Shown piece after piece: positions 58,390 through 64,000 of a DNA stretch of 64,000 bases (position 1 is the stretch's first letter; every line of letters begins with the position of its first letter). The notes beneath the pieces are model-generated. The model did not search any database and was not told the origin of the DNA. It saw only the letters and a program-made list of their open reading frames with translations. Both the position numbers and the translations under genes were made by a program. Source of the stretch: Ignelater luminosus (lineage: Eukaryota > Arthropoda > Insecta > Coleoptera > Elateridae); NCBI GenBank assembly GCA_011009095.1, contig VTPC01006054.1, positions 124,001 through 188,000 of the forward strand, written 5' to 3'.

Positions 58390-59844
58390 AATTGGGTATC
58401 AAGGGCACCAACAGAATTGTTGGTGGTGACTTTGGAACAGTCAAATTTAAACAAAGCGACAGAGTACAACCTTTTGCTGTCATTACCACTGCTATACGAG
58501 TTGACGACGAGTTGATTCCTATTAATCCCACAACTTTGTTCCAACGAATTTCCGTTGCTAAGCATTCAAATGAAGACCTTGAAGAGTTTTTGACGTACGA
58601 TCTAGGCCCTTATTCCTTGTTCCTATTCGACAATGATTTATTAAGAAAAGGAACCAAATCCACTCTCTACAAAGCATTCAAACTCCTAACAAACAAGCAG
58701 TTTAGCGGCCAAGTTCAATACGTCACCTATGGTGATTTTCTTCAATCTGCAACAGCTATGTTCAGTACGTCCAGTAAAAATATCCACAGGCAGTAGTTGT
58801 CTTTGATGGCTATCCTGATGTACAAGGTAGTACAAAGACTACTAAGCGCATGAGAAAAACAAGGAAATATGCTTCAGCTGACATACTGTTTGACGACACT
58901 ATGATACCAACGACGTCCAAAGAAAAGTTCTTTGCTAACCCAAAAAAAAGGTCGTTTAATATCTATGCTTACTACGAAGCTCTCATCAGCAGAAATAAAA
59001 TGGAAGCAGGCGAAAGAAGACGCAGACACCCTAATTGTAAACACCGTTTTGTCCTTGGCTCCATAAAATGAGACAGTAATTGTAGTTGGAGAGGATGTAG
59101 ATCTCTTGGTTATTTTGATAGGTCTTTGCAGGGTTGATAACGTTTTCTTCTTGAAACCTGAAAGGAAAAACGTTCCTCCAGCTACATTTTCACCTCTTGA
59201 TACTGTGAGTTCACTCACGCACTGAGCGGTTGCGATACAACGTCAGCAATGTTCAAACAAGAGAAAATGAAGTTCCTCAATACACTTGTAAATAACCCGA
59301 ACGTTGCTGACGTTGTAGAAGTTTTCACAGACTCAAATGCTACTCAGGAGAACGTTTCCTCGTTTCACTGTATGGTTACAGTGGAACAAATGTGCCTAGA
59401 CTCAACCACCTAACGTACATTTACTACAAGAAGGCAGCCTTCAGGTACAGCTCCAACATAACTGCTACCACCATCTGCAGTTACAGCACGGCAGCACTCT
59501 GTAAGAGTCTACCGCCAGGTCCAGCAATGGCTGGGAGTAGAAAAACTTGCTGAAGAGTGGGGATGGAGAAGAATAAATATTGGCCTTGAGCCTGTGACCA
59601 CCCTTTATCCCCTGCGCCCCCTGAATTATTGAAGCTTGCATCCAGCAAGTGTACGAAGAACTGCTAGCACAATTGTGGGTGCAGAAAGGCAGGGCTTTGC
59701 TGCTCAAGCATGTGCCTCAACTGCGAGGGACGCTGCACGAATAACGCAGTGGTGGACGAGGACGAAGATGGTAAATTGGACATCAAAACCGAGCTGGAAA
59801 TGGATTGTCCACCCGTTGTACCAGTAAACCCAATAAAAGAATAA
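58390..59844 (+). pseudogene. PIN/FEN-like nuclease plus CXC protein, decayed ORF of the long-TIR element
   Basis: Coding pieces in order: VKFKQSDRVQPFAV and DLGPYSLFLFDNDLLRKGTK (58392-58796); VVVFDGYPDVQGSTKTTKRM (about 58793 on) and ASADILFDDTM. After a shift comes KQAKEDADTLIV (about 59004-59039), then VIVVGEDVDLLVIL (about 59074-59115) and HALSGCDTTSAMF (59216-59254). AVTARQHSVRVYRQVQQW follows near 59480-59530, then EEWGWRRINIGLEPV. The end (about 59655-59745) has a Cys cluster, CGCRKAGLCCSSMCLNCEG, like tesmin/TSO1 CXC motifs, and an acidic tail. The D-containing motifs FDGYP, EDAD and GEDVDLL recur in uncharacterised arthropod proteins that I read as PIN/FEN-like; metal-dependent nuclease activity is inferred. 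At least four frameshifts or stops break it. Confidence 0.78.
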
Positions 59845-59916
59845 GGAATATATTCTACAATATTTGAAGTAATAAGAACACCTTCTAATTCCATACACGT
59901 ATTTTCTATGTTGCAG

Positions 59917-59960
59917 ACATCGATGACCAGCCGAGACCTTCTAAAAGAAGGCGGAGATAA
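59917..59960 (+). other. Possible last exon of the CXC ORF (basic tail)
   Basis: An acceptor-like TTTTCTATGTTGCAG is followed by a frame reading IDDQPRPSKRRRR and then TAA. A basic run of this kind would serve as a nuclear localisation signal on a nuclear-acting protein. The matching donor in the broken upstream frame is uncertain (CCA|GTAAAC near 59822 gives a different phase), so the join is unproven. Confidence 0.3.
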
Positions 59961-60152
59961 ATATGAACAATTAATATTACTTTTTTACTACTAATGTTAC
60001 TTTAAGCTCTCAATACCTGTAAATAAATTATAGCACCCAGGCATGTTTTGCCTGATTGATTCTATGCGCGCTATCACCGAAATCGTTTATCTCAGATACA
60101 TAAAATATAGCCAATTACATCACTTTTAATATAAAGCATGGTTAACATTTGC

Positions 60153-60545
60153 GTAAAATAGATAGTTTTCGTGTTAAATCTTTGTACAGTGTCGTAATTC
60201 CCGTTATTGAGAGTTTTGGTTCTTGACACCCATTTTCGCCGCGCTTTCGCGGATAAACAATTAGTCGGAGGAAAAAACCTCAAATATATAAAATGTAGGA
60301 AACTGTATCCTCTTTAGTTTCGTATAGAGCCGACTTTTACGTAAAATGTATGGTTTCGGAGTTATTTTGAAACAAATTGAAAAAAGTCCGTTTTTTACAC
60401 GTTTTCTGGGGAAGAAACTTATTTCCCAGGAGAATTCTTGTTGGTAAACCTCTGATTTGTATTCAGTTACCCAAAATACCATATAGTACCAGAAATCAAA
60501 ACTCCACCAAAACTTTCTTTTATTTTCTACCAAATGCCTGGACTA
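60153..60545 (-). repeat. Right long terminal inverted repeat
   Basis: About 393 bp, inverted relative to 57760-58164. Its outer end is CCTGGACTA at 60545, followed by TTA. The 90-codon minus frame inside (60261-60533) is a shadow that runs through the arm. Confidence 0.8.
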
Positions 60546-60659
60546 TTAGTAAATTTGCATTATATCCAAGGCACCTTCATGGTTGCATCAGATTCTACAT
60601 CAGAAGCATTACTTGTTAGAAATTGTTAACAGTAACGTATTTAAAGCAGAGAACTGGTT

Positions 60660-61195
60660 TGTTGCTAGAAAAACTAGCCAGTTTCTCAAATACGCCGGTA
60701 AACTAATTAAGATCGCCAGAAGAGTATCTATTGATTAGCACAGCGGTTCCAAATCCTTCGTACTTCGCGCCCCCTTTTTTATCTTGACTAATTCTGTGCC
60801 CTTGCATAATATAAAATAACCCAATACGCGGGAATTTAAACTTGATTTGGCGATGTTGGGTATCGCTGCAGTCGCGCAGTACTACTATGCCTACGTGATT
60901 TTACTGTTACGCGAATGTTACTTTCTGCTGGTAAGCAACTATGTTACATAAGAGACTTTTTCACTTGTAGTTTCAATGCTGAGAAAAGATTGTATATTTA
61001 CGTACACGTGTAGTAGATATGCATAGATTTTGAATCGGAAGCAAACGTAATCAGTAACAGTGCTAATCCTACTATAAAATCAAAAACACAAAAATTCATT
61101 CAATAAATCAATAAATACAGAAAACACAGAGGTGAATACCAATCTATCGGTTAACCCTAATAGTACTTTGAATTTGCAGGTGTTGCTGTGAACCG
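60660..61195. other. No gene recognised
   Basis: Between the long-TIR element and the protease fragment I see no open frame or repeat that recurs in the window. Confidence 0.4.
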
Positions 61196-61218
61196 TTCTT
61201 TGTAATAGTAAGGAAGTA

Positions 61219-61510
61219 CAAGGTAATGTTCATCCTTGTCGTGGTCTTTTAGATAGTGGCGCTCAAACAAGCCCTCAATTACCATTAATATATTCACCAC
61301 CATCTATTGTGGGGATTAATCTAACTTAGCTAACAAATGCAATTTAACAGCTTCATCACGGTATACCAATTTCACAGCATTTCCTTCTAGTTATGTTGTA
61401 CCAACAATTTCTAATGAAGCATCTTTACAAAAGGTATTCATTTGTCAGTGGAACATTCCAGGTAATATTCAGTTGGCTAATCCACTACATATTTTAAGAG
61501 CCTAGGGAAA
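61219..61510 (+). pseudogene. BEL/Pao-type aspartic protease fragment
   Basis: A short frame reads GNVHPCRGLLDSGAQTSPQL, with the retropepsin LLDSGA motif intact. It is followed by IVGINL and, after a one-base shift near 61335, NFTAFPSSYVVPTIS and WNIPGNIQLANPLHIL, which match the end of BEL/Pao proteases. Stops lie at 61328 and 61503. No reverse transcriptase follows, so it is an isolated fragment. It is distinct from, and in the opposite orientation to, the copy at 47.8-50.6 kb. Confidence 0.65.
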
Positions 61511-61519
61511 CTGATAGGG

Positions 61520-63240
61520 GCTAGTTTGGTTAGGGATTTAATCGTCTAAAGCAAAATAACATTAGCCAAAGGATTACCAATACTTCAAAATACTAGAATT
61601 GTGTATTGTGTCTGGTACTGGTACTTTCTATCTCAATATTATTATTTAAGTTGTAAATTATTAAAACATAATTTTTCGAAGCATTTATTGTGAGTCGCTA
61701 ATAGTTTTATATTCTTTTAATTTCAAAGGTTTAGTTTGAGACAAAATATTTTGTGTTCCCGTATCTGGATAAATGTTTATAGAATTTCTAGTTTTGTGTT
61801 TCTGGAATGTATGCGATACATATAGCTTTGTTGGTCTTTAGGGATCTTTATTAGAAGTAGATAAAGATTTGACAAGATTTACCTTTTTTTATTTTCACAG
61901 AAGAGATGAAATGTGTGAACCCTATTTTTAGTAATACCTTAATAAAGGTTTGAAATTTGACAATGGGTACGTTAAGATTTTATATAAACTTCTGTTGATT
62001 TTAGAAACGTCCATGCAATACTTAAGAAAGTAAAGAAATGCCACTGCTACGACAGTTTTATATTAAAATGCCCTTTCTGTTGCTTAAGAAAACATTCTGA
62101 CCTTTTCTTGATTAAGATTGTATTATAGACAAAGTTATTTACTTTCAGTTCTAATAAACGAGTCCTGAAAATTTCCAATGATCTACTCAAAGCATATAGC
62201 GTTAGCTAGAAATAGTATAACGTGAGATGCTTCAAATAACCTTCGACTTTTTTTTTATAATCTTTAGACAGTCATCTAACAAAACTGGTAGTTTGAATTA
62301 ATTACATTGATTTAGCATAAAACAGTCACTTTAGAAAAGAGTCTGTTTACACTAGTCTTTTTTTAATTGATAACCGCATTCAACATGGTACTGTGCAGCT
62401 TGTTCCAGTTTCAATGTTTCACTTCTTCATTCTTCAGCTACTCTAACAAAGCAAAGAGATCCGGAGAATCTCATCTCCAACTCAGGCACCCGCCTTACAT
62501 CTTCATGAAACGTGCTGACAACCTCACTCTTAAGTTAGTTAACATTCTATTTGGTACCTTCCTTGTATACAGATAACCCGTTCCTGAGGGCCTCACTTAA
62601 TAATCACAGCAAGACTACCAAGTAGTGATTTTCGTACTACGGTCGCATTCGGGAGGTCCTCAGATTAATCCCCAAGCCGACTGTTCTCACCAAGGTTCTA
62701 TCGTGTATCCATATCACTACATAATGCAACTAGCTCCTTCCCCATACCAATAACGAGGACCTGCCATTCTGCCTGCGTTACTATCCTGGCTATTTCGGAT
62801 GCTTCAACCGCCATAGCACAGCACTGCTGCACTGATACCGGATTACCACATTATCCAACTCAGAGCGAACATCACCTGCATCAAACTTGCATGTTGTACC
62901 TTCAAGTCTGCAAGTCTAGTAAAGACACTTTACTGAAATGTTACGTACAATATTTTTTCTAACACCGGTTTTTTTCGGTGCCATAATCACATACAGGGTG
63001 GTGTTTGGTACAGATATTGTACTTATAGGTATACCGAATTATGCTTTTATTATCCTCCCAGTTGATTTTACGGCAAATATGTAAAAGTATCCGGAATGGA
63101 ACTAAATTTATTTATAACTGAGATTTTCTAATAGTTGGTTTATTTATGTATTCTTAATAAATTACATTTTATTATTAATTTCTAAATGTAAGGTCCTGCA
63201 CTTTAAATACTACCATAATTGGCAAATTTTAAGAATGGAA
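61520..63240. other. No gene recognised
   Basis: AT-rich up to 62350, then a more balanced patch at 62370-62930 that is open only in short frames (62367-62576). It could be an old retroelement remnant, but I could not match it to a domain. Confidence 0.4.
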
Positions 63241-63245
63241 TAATG

Positions 63246-63316
63246 TGGTCACGTGAATACAGCGTCTGACTTTTAATCTAGAGGTTCTGCGATCGATCCT
63301 CGCTGTCGGACACCTT
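63246..63316 (+). mobile_element. tRNA-derived SINE head (Lys-like), plus strand
   Basis: The tRNA-like body has GACTTTTAATCTAGAGG in the anticodon-arm position, a T-arm GCGATCGATCCTCGC and an end CTGTCGGACACC. The acceptor and D stems do not close properly, so a working tRNA is unlikely. It aligns with the minus-strand copy about 150 bp downstream. Confidence 0.5.
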
Positions 63317-63420
63317 GTGACATTTTTAGTTTTTTCTTTAATTTTTATATTAAGTGTTTTTATAAGTAAACTTATTCTAGTTAATTATTACACAAAAGGA
63401 GATGTCAAATAAAAATTAAA

Positions 63421-63520
63421 AGAAAATTGAAAAAATTAGTAGCCGGCAGCAGGAGTTGAACCCGGATCTCTTGATTAGAAGTCAACATTTGTAACCAAAC
63501 AACCAAGTACTTCATTTGTT
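63421..63520 (-). mobile_element. tRNA-derived SINE (Arg-like head), minus strand
   Basis: On the minus strand GACTTCTAATCAAGAGATCC precedes the B-box GGGTTCAACTCC (63452-63463 on plus) and the end CTGCTGCCGGCTACT, followed by an A/T-rich tail. The A-box side is TACTTGGTTGTTTGGTTAC. It is the same family as 63246-63316 and 33470-33545. Confidence 0.6.
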
Positions 63521-63874
63521 GAAACTGTCAAATTTCAGTATTTGCATGGTAGCACTTTAAATTTGTATTAAAAAGTAATAATAAAATGCATTTCATAAAT
63601 AATGTGTAAAGAAAGTTCGACAGTATTTAATTGTGAAGATGTTTTGCCTTTACATTTTTGATGTAAAAAACTTGAAACAATAGAAAAGAAATCACAAATA
63701 ATTAAAAACCGTTTGAATTTTTTCGCAAAAATCATGTTGTCTGTATCTATATCTACGTACCCAAGATGACAAAAACAAAATTGTAAATATAAAGAAATAC
63801 ACGCTCTGATCTATTTGCGTTGGTTTTACGTAATTGTGTAATTATTCGCAATTTTGGTTTTGTATTTCTTAAAA

Positions 63875-64000
63875 ATGAGTGAAAGTGGTAGTGAAGAGTT
63901 TCCATGTACACCTCCGGAAAAAAATAAATGTTTTCTTGAACTTTTTACTTATTTTTTTCGGGTCAGAAAAATACTTTACTTGACTAGTACGGTAAAGTAC
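63875..64000 (+). CDS. Possible 5' end of a gene, cut by the window edge
   Basis: AAAAATGAG gives a reasonable translation start. The frame reads MSESGSEEFPCTPPEKNKCF and stays open for 42 codons to the last base. The Ser/Glu-rich start is common among insect nuclear proteins but not diagnostic, and the second half is AT-rich and hydrophobic, so it may already have run into an intron. No domain is recognisable. Confidence 0.22.
   Translation, partial: MSESGSEEFPCTPPEKNKCFLELFTYFFRVRKILYLTSTVKY

Larger units (their letters stand above)
57760..60545 (+). mobile_element. Long-TIR DNA element (TTA duplication) with nuclease-like/CXC ORF
   Basis: Terminal inverted repeats of about 400 bp enclose the element: 57760-58164 and 60153-60545. 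Left starts TAGTCCAGTCATTAGGT; right, reverse-complemented, TAGTCCAGGCATTTGGT. Long stretches match, for example AAATAAAAGAAAGTTTTG, ATAACTCCGAAAC and AAAACTATCTATTTTAC. The arms differ at many scattered sites, so the insertion is old. Immediately outside both ends is TTA (57757-57759 and 60546-60548), a plausible 3-bp target duplication. The internal 2 kb carries one decayed plus-strand gene. Long TIRs, a 3-bp duplication and a nuclease-like protein recall Academ-type elements, which are reported to encode an XPG-type nuclease, but that assignment is inference. Confidence 0.8.

Noticed and set aside
58161..58565. 134-codon minus frame opposite the CXC ORF
   Set aside because: It is the antisense shadow of the plus-strand coding pieces, which carry the recognisable motifs.
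1..64000. CRISPR arrays, prokaryotic operons, ribosomal RNA, telomeric repeats
   Set aside because: No evenly spaced identical repeats with unique spacers, no dense gene packing, no rRNA-like sequence and no TTAGG runs were seen.

Overview
The window looks like an insect nuclear genome segment, possibly from a beetle, although the species cannot be fixed from sequence alone. It is AT-rich, contains one spliced gene with GT-AG introns, and is crowded with decayed animal transposons: mariner, Transib, hAT-type MITE, BEL/Pao, a Jockey-like LINE and tRNA-derived SINEs. There is no bacterial-style gene packing, no rRNA and no CRISPR. A 400-base run of N (56950-57349) is an assembly gap.

The only gene I can support as intact runs on the + strand from 20645 to 28403. 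Four exons join in frame to a 219-residue protein that looks like two RRM-like folds in tandem. A TATA box lies upstream and an AATAAA signal follows. Its second intron is about 6 kb and has collected a VNTR-core repeat, a satellite fragment, a broken mariner and a MITE.

Layout. 1-4200: no gene seen. 4.2-8.5 kb: a TIR MITE, then degenerate hairpin-bearing tandem repeats with a perfect 152-bp foldback MITE inside. 11.6-14 kb: tRNA-like SINE sequence, a nearly full-length but broken irritans-type mariner and a roughly 250-bp satellite. 14.9-16.7 kb: hairpin repeat and the first VNTR-core element. 20.6-28.8 kb: the gene. 29.6-33.5 kb: a foldback repeat, another VNTR-core element, a LINE remnant and a SINE. 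35.1-41.5 kb: a large array of units of about 98 bp carrying conserved hairpins, bracketed by direct copies of a flanking segment. 46.3-53.7 kb: inverted hairpin repeats, a BEL/Pao remnant, a second LINE copy, a VNTR-core element and more hairpin repeats. 54.4-60.5 kb: two class II elements separated by the gap. 61.2-64 kb: a second BEL/Pao fragment, an inverted SINE pair and a possible gene start at the edge.

The best leads are these. (1) At 57760-60545 there is an element with TIRs of about 400 bp and a TTA target duplication. It carries a decayed ORF combining PIN/FEN-like acidic motifs, a GCDTTS motif and a C-terminal CXC-type cysteine cluster. (2) At 54395-56650 there is a Transib (RAG1-like) transposase remnant whose candidate ends are CACTGTA heptamers like those of V(D)J recombination signals. 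(3) The minisatellite units keep a hairpin whose stem bases covary between copies. The mobile-element ORFs are pseudogenes; no restored sequence is given for any of them.
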